From Clostridiales bacterium (GTDB lineage: Bacteria; Bacillota; Clostridia; Peptostreptococcales; T1SED10-28), in contig SLKF01000053.1 of assembly GCA_007134725.1 (NCBI GenBank), positions 1 through 17,197 of the forward strand: a stretch of 17,197 bases of DNA, given 5' to 3'. Position numbers and translations under genes: made by a program. Below, piece by piece: positions 7,311 to 14,829 of this stretch; the stretch's first letter is position 1; the number at the start of each line of letters is the position of its first letter. The notes below the pieces were generated by a model. That model did not search any database. It saw only the letters and a program-made list of their open reading frames with translations, and had not been told where the DNA came from.

Positions 7311-7356
7311 GAGTACAAGATCAAAACCCAACAAATAAAATAATGGAGCGATCACT

Positions 7357-8445
7357 GTGGAAAATAGAAAAATAGCACTAATCAACCCTTTTGTCATCAA
7401 TGTGGCCCCAATGGAGCGGTTACTACTGGTAAACATAGAAAAAGATCCGGATACGGTCTATATCGGTTTCGAGCCTCAGGTATTTAATGATTCGATCCAC
7501 GGAAAGGGTCATTTAATTATCGCCTGGAGACAGGACGGGAAAGTGGATGTTTACCACGAAGGCAGTTTAACCCTTCAGCGGGAAGGCTATGACATCGTTG
7601 GTAAAGGTCTGGAAAACATGGTGAAAACCGATTTTTTCAGTGCCGCTTATGAGGTAGAAGAATCCGGCGTACAGGCAAATTATCAATTTGATGATTGTTA
7701 TGGTCGTCGGGTTAGCATTTACATCAATGAAAATAATCCCAAAAAAAGAAAGCCCTTCGGCTTGCTGGCACCCATGGGAGATGCGGCGGAGAATCCTTCC
7801 GCGCTGCCCTTGATCCTGCTTCATGACTTTTATTTTGTCCGAAAAAAGGCGACTGAACTGGTAATCTCCATCGATAATAAACTGCATCAACCCGATGGTT
7901 TGCCGATGCCTATGGATGGGGCTAATATGTTTTTCAGCCGTTACAGTCCTTGTCCCTTAATTGCAAGATTTAATCCTGCTTTTGATGGGAAACTCGTTCC
8001 CCTGCACCTATCTCCCGGTCAGGAAAGAGTAACCTGTTCCGAGTATGATATTGATATTCAGTGGGAAAACCAGCAAGCGGGAATCAAACGAATTATTAGA
8101 AAAAACGGGATTCATCCCCTGACCCTGGATTTTCCAGATACTTTTCCAAATATTCATACTTTAAAAAGCACGAGGCCCTATGAAGGAAGCTTTATTATTT
8201 CCGGAGATCCAACCACAGGAAGTATTAAAGGACATTACACTTTAGAAAAGAAAGAGGATGCAACGAACATCACCCTGATTCCCTCTGGTGGATGGATACC
8301 CAAACCGACGAAACTTTCCCTTCGCTTTTTATATACCGCAGCAAAAATCTTTAAACACTGGCCGAAGACCTATCAGTGGTCCGCATCAATTTTTCATCAT
8401 AAAGACACGGATTTCTCTATGAATTCCTCTTGGGAAAGAATATAA
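7357..8445 (+). CDS. Conserved-looking protein of unknown function
   Basis: 362 aa and the only substantial plus-strand gene. I cannot assign a characterised family. There is no signal peptide, membrane segment or metal-binding motif. The sequence is rich in beta-strand patterns and aromatic residues, with internal phrases that look conserved (GFEPQVFND, GKGHLIIAWRQDGKVDVYH, KKRKPFGLLAPMG, PLILLHDFYFVRK), and the C-terminal third includes GSIKGHYTLEKK and IPSGGW. That suggests a beta-barrel or beta-sandwich fold, possibly related to lipocalin or carotenoid-hydratase-like proteins; this is a guess. The start is GTG with a weak TGGAG 9 nt upstream. It runs convergently against the PLD-like gene, with 71 nt between the stops and no strong terminator hairpin there. 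Confidence 0.8.
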   Translation: MENRKIALINPFVINVAPMERLLLVNIEKDPDTVYIGFEPQVFNDSIHGKGHLIIAWRQDGKVDVYHEGSLTLQREGYDIVGKGLENMVKTDFFSAAYEVEESGVQANYQFDDCYGRRVSIYINENNPKKRKPFGLLAPMGDAAENPSALPLILLHDFYFVRKKATELVISIDNKLHQPDGLPMPMDGANMFFSRYSPCPLIARFNPAFDGKLVPLHLSPGQERVTCSEYDIDIQWENQQAGIKRIIRKNGIHPLTLDFPDTFPNIHTLKSTRPYEGSFIISGDPTTGSIKGHYTLEKKEDATNITLIPSGGWIPKPTKLSLRFLYTAAKIFKHWPKTYQWSASIFHHKDTDFSMNSSWERI

Positions 8446-8516
8446 CTCCGGAATCAGCTTATTTAATGGGTCATCATTCGATGGTTCATTACCATATAGT
8501 CCCTTCCTGTTATCAC

Positions 8517-9986
8517 TTAAAATGTGGTTAATCGAAGGGTCTTTTGTATGCGAAAAATAGCTCTTCTGCCCCAACTTAATTTATCCTGATACTGATCGAA
8601 GTCCAAGGTGTACTGATGCTCCTCATTATTCCAGATCAATAGAAAATATTCCCTTACATCCTCTATGAGTGCTGAGTCCTTTGAAGCTTTTATGGACAGG
8701 TTGTTCTCCAGATTGTATTGATGAAAACTTCTTTTCGTAAAATTGGTCGAACCCGCTAAAAGTCTTGCTTCCTCACCATCTAAAAATAAAATTTTGCTAT
8801 GGTACTGTTCTTCATCAACATTGTACCACCTTACATCCATATTCTCTTCCTCTACGATGTTCATTCTATGAGTTACGGCTACATTCGGTATTCCCGGCTT
8901 GTCATTGCCAAAACTTGTCTGATTTGGATCAAGAATCATCCGAACCCTTACCCCTCTGTCTGCCGCATCTTTTAGAGCCTCAATTACGTCGGGATCAGAG
9001 AGTAAGTACATTCCCAACCATAGATCTTCTCCCGGTGTCGAATCTCCAATAATCTCCATTGCTTCTTCAAATATCTTTCCTTCCGTGAGCACCTTCCCCT
9101 TTAACGAAGGTTCACCCTCTACTTCTTCGATCATCAAATCATCTTTGGTGGGAAATCCCTGATCGTTACCACGATTATAACTTACTACCCTTTGTTCCCC
9201 TTCTAAGAAGGCTTCAAGAAAAGGTCCTTGCACACGTACTCCAATATTGGAGTGATAACCACTGGGGTCATGAGCATTTGCCGAGGTGTAAATGCCTTCT
9301 TTTTCGGTAATAAGTACTTTTCGGTGGTTGCCATTGGTATTTAGCATTTTTAAATAGGAAGCTAAACTAACCTCCGGCTCTTCCTGACCGAAAGGGTTTG
9401 GAAGCCACCCTCGACTTCCCTGACCGAACCATTGAAAAAACATACGGTAAAAGGTACTATAAATCGGAATCGGATCTCGTAAAGGGCTTAAATCCGCATA
9501 CACCACCTTTGCACCTTTTTCCTCTAGGGCTTCGATTCTCTCTGCTTCGTGAGAACCGTAAGAGGTGTTGATATGATCCGTAATAATCCAAACATTCAAA
9601 TCCGGATACTGCTCCATTTGATTTAAGATTGCAAGCTTTAAATCTCTGCTAATTGTTGGGAAATCATCATCTTCAGAGCCAAGATCCGTAAACATAAACA
9701 TATTCAGCACAAGGAACTTTTCTGCTTTTTGCACCACATCCTGAAATTCATAAAAAATCTCATGGTCCAAAATCCGTTCCTCTTGTACTATGTTCACTGT
9801 AATATCCCTCAAAAACTTGACTTCTTCCTCATATAGGTCATACTCAGCACTTTCATAATTTAATTCTGACGGCAACCCTTTTGTTTGATGACGTATAAAG
9901 GTTCCTACGTATAATACAAGAATAATTATTCCCAAAATCATCAAAACTTTTTTTAAATTGTTGGACTTTTTATTTGGGTTGGTCAA
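8517..9986 (-). CDS. Membrane-anchored phospholipase D-like protein
   Basis: 489 aa. Residues about 11-30 are one hydrophobic segment after a lysine-rich start, so the protein is probably anchored with the rest outside. Two PLD repeats follow. The second has the full HxKxxxxD motif (H396, K398, D403), followed by GSTNF with the usual Ser and Asn. The first is HRKVLITE (H221, K223, E228) with Glu in place of Asp, followed by SANAHD. Both His-Lys pairs are present, so a catalytic core is plausible. PLD enzymes include cardiolipin synthases, phospholipases and nucleases; with one anchor and no cardiolipin-synthase-type double N-terminal helices, I do not name the reaction. The start is TTG, supported by AAAGGA 9 nt upstream. 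It follows the cyclodeaminase-like gene by 59 nt and may be co-transcribed with it. Confidence 0.87.
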   Translation of the reverse strand: MTNPNKKSNNLKKVLMILGIIILVLYVGTFIRHQTKGLPSELNYESAEYDLYEEEVKFLRDITVNIVQEERILDHEIFYEFQDVVQKAEKFLVLNMFMFTDLGSEDDDFPTISRDLKLAILNQMEQYPDLNVWIITDHINTSYGSHEAERIEALEEKGAKVVYADLSPLRDPIPIYSTFYRMFFQWFGQGSRGWLPNPFGQEEPEVSLASYLKMLNTNGNHRKVLITEKEGIYTSANAHDPSGYHSNIGVRVQGPFLEAFLEGEQRVVSYNRGNDQGFPTKDDLMIEEVEGEPSLKGKVLTEGKIFEEAMEIIGDSTPGEDLWLGMYLLSDPDVIEALKDAADRGVRVRMILDPNQTSFGNDKPGIPNVAVTHRMNIVEEENMDVRWYNVDEEQYHSKILFLDGEEARLLAGSTNFTKRSFHQYNLENNLSIKASKDSALIEDVREYFLLIWNNEEHQYTLDFDQYQDKLSWGRRAIFRIQKTLRLTTF

Positions 9987-10045
9987 TTTGATCGATCCTT
10001 TCCTCTATGTGTTTCCCTTATGCCTCACTGATAATTTGCTATGGA

Positions 10046-10687
10046 TTATTGGTCTAATTTGGAATATACCTCTTCTAGGTGACGATCTCGAAGTTTTCTT
10101 CCTTGATCAACAATGTCTTCGCATTCCTCTATAATCTTTTGTTTATATTCTTCATCGGATAGTTGAAACAGATTGATTTTCACCGTAATTACCGCCCCTT
10201 CCAACCCTCCGTAGGCGGCCCAAATACCCACCCCGACATCCGACATCGTATCGATATTTCCCCACTTAATAAATACCTCTTGTAGCTCTAAGGCCTGTAA
10301 CGCCAATTTTGCCGTATTAAGGGGAGTTTTCAAAGCATCTTTTGTAGCCTTTTCCATATCCTGATTTCGCTTTTCTTTTTCCTCCTCGGTATTCTTCGGC
10401 AACTTCATAGCCTTCAACACTCCTTCAAAGGCGTAGGTATCTTCCTTTGCCAGATGATTGAACTGTTTAATTAAACGGTGAAGCTCCTCAAAGCTATGCT
10501 GAAAAACCTGCTTTTGCTCTTCATTCAGTTGTTGAAAGGCCTCTTTTTTAAAAGTTAAGTTCCCCACCATGGAGGTTAGTGCACAACCAAGACTGCCACA
10601 GATTGCAGCAACACTGCCTCCTCCTGGAGTTCTTTTTTCACTTCCCACCTGCTTTATATATTGATTAAGCGGCATTTCAATATCCAT
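10046..10687 (-). CDS. Cyclodeaminase/cyclohydrolase family protein (FTCD C-terminal-like)
   Basis: 213 aa, all helical, the typical length for the stand-alone bacterial family related to the formiminotetrahydrofolate cyclodeaminase domain (PF04961). The family signature TPGGGSVAA (residues 20-28) near the N-terminus and the SDVGVGIWAAYGGLEGA block in the second half are both present. Members convert 5-formimino- or 5,10-methenyl-tetrahydrofolate; clostridial homologues (FchA) act as methenyl-THF cyclohydrolase in purine fermentation and one-carbon metabolism. No other folate or histidine-degradation gene is in the window, so the reaction here stays open. GAGGTGA 7 nt upstream supports the ATG. 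It lies between the AI-2E permease (74 nt) and the PLD gene (59 nt). Confidence 0.9.
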   Translation of the reverse strand: MDIEMPLNQYIKQVGSEKRTPGGGSVAAICGSLGCALTSMVGNLTFKKEAFQQLNEEQKQVFQHSFEELHRLIKQFNHLAKEDTYAFEGVLKAMKLPKNTEEEKEKRNQDMEKATKDALKTPLNTAKLALQALELQEVFIKWGNIDTMSDVGVGIWAAYGGLEGAVITVKINLFQLSDEEYKQKIIEECEDIVDQGRKLRDRHLEEVYSKLDQ

Positions 10688-10750
10688 CTTGATTCACCTC
10701 TTTTTTGTTTTACAAACTCCCTCTGATTTTTCGGTATTTTGTTGTTGTCT

Positions 10751-10785
10751 AAAGAGGACAATTACTCCGTCCCTCTGTCCTCTTT
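10751..10785 (-). repeat. Stem-loop spanning the AI-2E permease stop codon
   Basis: A 9-bp perfect inverted repeat (AAAGAGGAC at 10751-10759, GTCCTCTTT at 10777-10785) with a 17-nt loop that includes the permease stop codon. There is no long T tract after it on the minus strand, so it is probably not a strong terminator. It could act in mRNA stability or partial termination between the permease and the cyclodeaminase gene. Confidence 0.35.
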
Positions 10786-11829
10786 GTTCCCTTTATAATC
10801 CCGATAATAGATCGAAGCCACTTCCCGTAAGGCGGCGTAAGCGGGTATGGCCACAAAGGCACCGATGATTCCGAATAGGGTCACCGCAAGCATAATCAGG
10901 ATGATGATGGTTAATGGGTGAATATTCAGTTTGTTGCCGATTACATTCGGAGAGATCAAATCACTTTCAATTTGCTGGACGATGACGGTTCCGATCAAAA
11001 TTTGTATTACTACCCAGAAACCTTCTCCCAAGGCGATTACTAAGGCCGGTACCACACCGATGATCGGTCCGATAAAGGGAATGATTGAGGTGATTACCGC
11101 AAAGATAGCTAGAACCGGTGCTAAGGGAATCCCTGCAATTAAGTAAACAATCAGCATACCGACGCCGGTAAAAAGGGCTACAATCAACTGTCCCTGTACG
11201 TAAATACCCAGTACCGTGTTCACGTTTTCGGAACTTTTCATGATTTTTCCTCTATGGGCAGCCGGGATGAATTCCCGCAGATTTTTATAAAACTTATCTC
11301 CGTCCTTTAGCAGATAAAAGATCAGAAAAGGAACTAAAATCAGTTTAGTAGGGATCTCCTTCAACTGATTAAAAAGCTCGCTAAAATTCTCCTGCAGCCA
11401 TCCGGTCAAATCACTTAACTGTGCCGTCAGGTTGTTTTCAATATTTTCAACGCTAATATAATCTTCAAGAAATCCTGGGACCATACTGTGGGGGTCCTCT
11501 TGATATCGTTCGTACTGCTCGGTTGCCAGATCCCCTAATTCATCAAACTGGTCGATGAAAAAATACCCCATAGACCCCATGATCAGAAAAAAACCAAGAA
11601 CAAATATTAAGAAAGTAAAGACGACGCTTAAGGTATGAGAAAGTTTCTTTTCCAATAAATTGGCCAAGGGTTTTAACAGATAATAAAACAGCATGGAAAA
11701 AATGACAGGGATAAACAGAAAATTTACCGCCGCAAAGATTGGTTCAAATATAAATGAGAGTTGGTACAGTAAAAATATGATTAATAAGATCAAAGCGATT
11801 TTTATTAGCTTTTCAATTTGTTTGCTCAT
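10762..11829 (-). CDS. AI-2E family transporter (PF01594 permease)
   Basis: 355 aa, typical for the family, with about seven or eight membrane segments: two near the N-terminus (residues about 8-28, 33-52), one at about 68-90, a large hydrophilic loop (about 95-155), then a cluster from about 160 to 335. The C-terminal part holds the family hallmark region (QQIESDLISPNVIG followed by IHPLTIIILI and the glycine-rich VTLFGIIGAFVAIP). Named after an autoinducer-2 exporter, the family also contains sodium/proton antiporters and many members of unknown cargo. A charged tail (DYKGNKEDRG) is probably cytoplasmic. AAGGAG 9 nt upstream supports the start. It is the first gene of the minus-strand group with the cyclodeaminase-like and PLD-like genes. 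Confidence 0.93.
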   Translation of the reverse strand: MSKQIEKLIKIALILLIIFLLYQLSFIFEPIFAAVNFLFIPVIFSMLFYYLLKPLANLLEKKLSHTLSVVFTFLIFVLGFFLIMGSMGYFFIDQFDELGDLATEQYERYQEDPHSMVPGFLEDYISVENIENNLTAQLSDLTGWLQENFSELFNQLKEIPTKLILVPFLIFYLLKDGDKFYKNLREFIPAAHRGKIMKSSENVNTVLGIYVQGQLIVALFTGVGMLIVYLIAGIPLAPVLAIFAVITSIIPFIGPIIGVVPALVIALGEGFWVVIQILIGTVIVQQIESDLISPNVIGNKLNIHPLTIIILIMLAVTLFGIIGAFVAIPAYAALREVASIYYRDYKGNKEDRGTE

Positions 11830-11920
11830 GGATTATGACTCCTTATTTCAATAATAGTTTTTTCTCTTTTAGTTTTGGTCCTTGCTAATCTGTGAAATAA
11901 CTCTTAGAAAGGATATACCC

Positions 11921-12007
11921 TTGAAATTCACAACTTAAACCCTGCTCTTACTATTTATCATTTTCTTTGTGGTCAGCTTGATCACCGGAAGAAAAAGATC
12001 CCGCTAA
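11921..12007 (+). pseudogene. Possible small membrane peptide gene interrupted by TAA
   Basis: AAAGGA at 11908-11913 precedes a TTG at 11921 by 7 nt. The frame reads five codons, meets TAA (11936-11938), then continues for 22 codons to a second TAA at 12005-12007. The 22 residues are a textbook membrane segment with a basic tail (TLLLLFIIFFVVSLITG followed by RKRSR). A perfect terminator stem begins 4 nt later. The order of ribosome site, helix, stop and terminator fits a gene for a roughly 28-residue membrane peptide inactivated by one nonsense codon. A chance frame or base-calling error is also possible. Confidence 0.3.
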
Positions 12008-12010
12008 TCA

Positions 12011-12050
12011 ATAACGAGGGCACTTCCCGATTAAGAAGTGCCCTCGTTAT
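12011..12050. terminator. Strong hairpin terminator, probably bidirectional
   Basis: A perfect 15-bp stem (arms 12011-12025 and 12036-12050) around a 10-nt loop, flanked by T-rich DNA on both sides (TTATTGATT on the minus strand, TTATTAATTATTTC on the plus). It would end transcripts of the methyltransferase/radical SAM cluster coming from the right on the minus strand, and could also serve the small plus-strand frame at 11921-12007. Confidence 0.8.
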
Positions 12051-12053
12051 TAA

Positions 12054-12240
12054 TTATTTCAATGATAGACTGATCCAATACCGCTCAATTCTCTTACCAT
12101 TCACCACAACTTTTCTATCAAATACCACGCCGCCTCTTCTAAAATTCCCATAAAGAGTTGGCTGTCATGAAGATAAAAGAACCCGTCATCTTGTAGAAAG
12201 CGAGCAAAATAATTTCGGATTTTGCTGAAATCCTGGCTAG
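12054..12240 (-). pseudogene. Truncated, frameshifted methyltransferase remnant
   Basis: The minus strand encodes a fragment close to residues about 147-180 of the intact 281-aa methyltransferase at 13984-14829. Both share DDGFFYLHD followed by FMGI, and the surrounding DNA is alignable, including about 25 nearly identical bases around 12163-12190 and 14315-14340. The first frame stops at TGA 12101-12103. A second frame then runs to TAA 12054-12056 and ends in ERYWISLSLK, which parallels the LPIVFSLK near the end of the intact protein, so the fragment also seems to keep a C-terminus after an internal deletion and frameshift. The SAM-binding half is absent, and there is no start or ribosome site. 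It directly abuts the smaller methyltransferase gene and precedes the 12011-12050 terminator. Confidence 0.75.
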
Positions 12241-12252
12241 TGGATTTTCGTG

Positions 12253-12873
12253 CTATTTTGTAGCTCTAATTACAGCAAACACCCCTTGGCCGAGGCCGTC
12301 TTCAACTTCTTGATGCTGGTTATCCAGGGAAAAAATCGTCTGTTTTTTTTGTCGGACCGTAAAACCGGCTTCGCTGAGCATTTCAATTATTTCTTCAGCA
12401 GTATGAAAATTCGCATGCCGGTAACTCTTGTGTAAATGTTTGTTCTTTTCATACTGTTCTCCTAGGGGTGTTGCCTTATCGAGAAAGGCAATGATGAACA
12501 CTCCAGTCTTTTGTAAAATTCTATAACACTCTTGGAATGCTTTTGGAACATCCTCAAGAAAACAATCCACGGTTACCATAAGGGCAAGATCAAAGGATGC
12601 ATCCTCAAGGGGAAGATTTTCAGCCGTACCTTTCAGTACGTGAATTCCCCTACTTAAAGCTTTTTCTGCCATTGCTGTCGAAGGCTCCACCCCATAGTTG
12701 ATACCTAATTTCGAAGCGAATATGCCGGTGCCCACCCCAATTTCAATTCTTTTATCCCCGTTCGGCAGCAACTGACGTATCGCTTCCACTTCTGATTTTA
12801 GCAATTGATCGTTGGTCTTAAACCATTCTTCATACTCTTCGACTTCCCGGTCAAAGGGATTTTCATTTCCCAT
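12253..12873 (-). CDS. Class I SAM-dependent methyltransferase
   Basis: 206 aa of Methyltransf_11 type. SAM-binding motif I is IEIGVGTGIFA (residues about 43-53), the acidic residue after strand 2 is in GVEPS, and a later LPLEDASFDLALMVTVDCF block (about residues 88-106) covers motifs II and III. This enzyme transfers a methyl group from S-adenosylmethionine to an unknown acceptor in the cytoplasm. GGGAGGA upstream of ATG supports the start. It lies 40 nt downstream of the radical SAM gene. COG0731-type radical SAM proteins are often found next to a methyltransferase, so the two may act together, but this is inference. It is not closely similar to the 281-aa methyltransferase in the same cluster, so it is not the source of the remnant downstream. 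Confidence 0.9.
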   Translation of the reverse strand: MGNENPFDREVEEYEEWFKTNDQLLKSEVEAIRQLLPNGDKRIEIGVGTGIFASKLGINYGVEPSTAMAEKALSRGIHVLKGTAENLPLEDASFDLALMVTVDCFLEDVPKAFQECYRILQKTGVFIIAFLDKATPLGEQYEKNKHLHKSYRHANFHTAEEIIEMLSEAGFTVRQKKQTIFSLDNQHQEVEDGLGQGVFAVIRATK

Positions 12874-12913
12874 GGTTCTTCCTCCCTTCTCACATCGCTT
12901 CGTCTCCTTTGTG

Positions 12914-13840
12914 TTATTTTAATCGGTAGGTATCAAATCCCCGATAATGAATAACCTCTACTTCATCGGTTTTTCTCAGTCGGGATATAAGCTCTTCAGC
13001 GTCTTCCTTGCCACGGGTTTTGAGAAAACCTTCGATTTCATATTGGTGCATAGGATGACGTTTAATAATACTTAAGATTGCCTCATAGTTATCCCTGATC
13101 TCGCTTTGGAACCCTTCGGATACTAAAAGATCAATGGAAGTTCCCTGTAGAACCTCCACTGCATGCTGTATTTTTTTATGATCCAAGGCCTTAACATGGG
13201 ACTCCGCCGGAGGACGCACCGGGGTGTTGATATACAATCGATCATAGTCCAGGTTCTTCAGCTCTTTTACATATTGATTTAAGGAATAATCATCGTCATT
13301 GATCCCCTCCATCAGCATAATTTCAATCCATAACTGTCCCGGAAATTCTTTTGAAAAAGTCCGAAGTCCCTCCCGGACCCGATCAAAGGTTATGGATCCA
13401 TGAGGACGATTGATAATTTTAAAAGACTGTTCATCATAAGCATCCATCGTCGGTAAAACGATATCCGCCCGATACAGTTCCTTTCGGAGTTGTTCATCAT
13501 AGAACAGCGCTCCATTGGTTATTACCGCTACGGGTTTTTCGGTCTTTTGCTTGATCTTCAAAATCAGCTCCCCTAACCCTAAGTAAAGTGTAGGTTCTCC
13601 TTCACCGACAATGGTTACCACATCAAATTCCACACCATTTTTCACCGTAGTCGTAAATTCATCCAGAATCTCTATTACGGGAAAGTACAGTTCCCGAGTA
13701 TTGGTCATACGATCGGTTCTTCCCAGTTGACAATAGATACAGGAATAATTGCAGGCTTTTTTAGGAATCGGACTGATCCCTAAGGAACTTCCCAATCTTC
13801 TCGATGGTACCGGACCATATACATAACTCATTTCTTTCAT
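12914..13840 (-). CDS. Radical SAM protein, COG0731 (TYW1-like) type
   Basis: 308 aa. The radical SAM 4Fe-4S motif is CNYSCIYC (C30, C34, C37), preceded by YVYGPVPSRRLGSSLG, a hallmark of the COG0731 proteins related to the wybutosine enzyme TYW1. GEGEPTLY (near residue 80) is the SAM-contacting GGE-type motif. The C-terminal 70 residues (after about 238) look like a small winged-helix-type domain (HPMHQYEIEGFLKTRG and EVIHYRGFDTYRLK). Bacteria generally lack wybutosine, so the substrate of these bacterial members is not established. AGGAGGG before ATG supports the start. It sits between two methyltransferase genes: 143 nt after the 281-aa one and 40 nt before the 206-aa one. Confidence 0.9.
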   Translation of the reverse strand: MKEMSYVYGPVPSRRLGSSLGISPIPKKACNYSCIYCQLGRTDRMTNTRELYFPVIEILDEFTTTVKNGVEFDVVTIVGEGEPTLYLGLGELILKIKQKTEKPVAVITNGALFYDEQLRKELYRADIVLPTMDAYDEQSFKIINRPHGSITFDRVREGLRTFSKEFPGQLWIEIMLMEGINDDDYSLNQYVKELKNLDYDRLYINTPVRPPAESHVKALDHKKIQHAVEVLQGTSIDLLVSEGFQSEIRDNYEAILSIIKRHPMHQYEIEGFLKTRGKEDAEELISRLRKTDEVEVIHYRGFDTYRLK

Positions 13841-13983
13841 GCTGATTCCCTCCTGGACTAAACCATTTTACGAGCCTTTCGGAAGCTGTTTTCCCAGAGC
13901 TACCACGGAGATTTTTGTCCCTTGACATCAAGTATTTTTGAATAGTCCCAGATTCCCGGTCCCCCTTTCCAGATTCCAATACA

Positions 13984-14829
13984 CTATTTCTTCTTCTCCG
14001 CCTTCAAACTAAACACTATAGGAAGTTTTCCTACCAACTCAGGATAATAGCAGAGCCCATTCGCATCGGTTTTGCTTCCCCCCATACCGGGAACGCAGCG
14101 ATCATATTCTTTGATATAGGTAATATACAGTTCCCCACTCAACAAACCGTTGACAATGGTACTTAATTGATGCCCCCAGAAATAGTTTTCCGCTTTCTTT
14201 TCCTCTGAGGCATACCCTCCGATTGTGGACTCATAATCCCCGCTCATTTGAAAATAAGGATATCTGGGATTCAGCTCCCCACGATTCAAAGCCGTCTCAT
14301 CAAAAATCCCCATAAAGGGATGTCCGTCATGAAGATAAAAGAACCCATCATCTTTTAGAAAGTGTGCGATTACTTTTCCCCACTGATTTAAATCCGGCAG
14401 CCACCCAATGGCACCATCGGTGGTCATAACGATGTCATACTCTCCCTCGTGTACTTCCATTAATTTCAAAATATCCGAAGTGATAAATTCGACAGTATCT
14501 ATTCCAAAATCCTTAGCCAGTTCTCTAGCATAATGCATATTATCCGGTACCAAATCCACCCCGGTTACAATGGCCCCTTTTCGAGCAAGCAATATGGAGT
14601 CCGCACCGGTGTTGCACTGAAGATGCAAGATCTTCTTTCCCTTAACATCCCCCAACTCTTCTTCAACCATGGGATTTAGTTTAAAATCTTTGTCTGCCAG
14701 TTTGATCTTAAAGTGCTCATAATGATCTTTCGACAGGGTCCCCCAGGCAGTTTTATTTGCTTCAATTTGTTGTTCTTCCTTGTTACTTAATTCCTTTTTC
14801 TCATTTCTTTTTTCCTCTTCATTTTTCAT
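13984..14829 (-). CDS. Class I SAM-dependent methyltransferase
   Basis: 281 aa. The first 22 residues are a charged, lysine/glutamate-rich stretch. The SAM-binding core follows: ILHLQCNTGADS (residues 67-78, motif I), VTGVDLVPDN (88-97), and a DIVMTTDGAIGWLPD region (132-146) as motif IV. The C-terminal half carries FFYLHDGHPFMGI and an aromatic-rich region that probably binds the acceptor. The acceptor is unknown. Its ATG overlaps the end of the acetyltransferase/serine hydrolase gene by 11 nt, with GGGAGGA inside that gene's last codons, so the two are translationally coupled. A damaged relative of residues 147-180 and the C-terminus lies at 12054-12240. Confidence 0.92.
   Translation of the reverse strand: MKNEEEKRNEKKELSNKEEQQIEANKTAWGTLSKDHYEHFKIKLADKDFKLNPMVEEELGDVKGKKILHLQCNTGADSILLARKGAIVTGVDLVPDNMHYARELAKDFGIDTVEFITSDILKLMEVHEGEYDIVMTTDGAIGWLPDLNQWGKVIAHFLKDDGFFYLHDGHPFMGIFDETALNRGELNPRYPYFQMSGDYESTIGGYASEEKKAENYFWGHQLSTIVNGLLSGELYITYIKEYDRCVPGMGGSKTDANGLCYYPELVGKLPIVFSLKAEKKK

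Larger units (their letters stand above)
11830..12252. other. Intergenic region with terminator, decayed gene and small frame
   Basis: 423 nt between the AI-2E permease start and the methyltransferase stop. It contains, left to right, the permease ribosome binding site, an interrupted small hydrophobic plus-strand frame (11921-12007), a perfect terminator stem (12011-12050) and a decayed methyltransferase fragment (12054-12240, minus). I found no convincing promoter with both boxes for the permease operon. Confidence 0.6.

Noticed and set aside
8446..8516. Bidirectional terminator between the convergent genes
   Set aside because: I found only short imperfect pairings (such as ATGG...CCAT) and no T tract.
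312..10770. The 12-mer aattactccgtc present near 312 and near 10759
   Set aside because: Several shared 12-mers are expected by chance in 17 kb, and the flanks do not match.
13761..13979. A 72-codon minus-strand frame overlapping the radical SAM start
   Set aside because: It overlaps the strongly supported radical SAM gene in another frame, lacks a good ribosome site and has low-complexity content.
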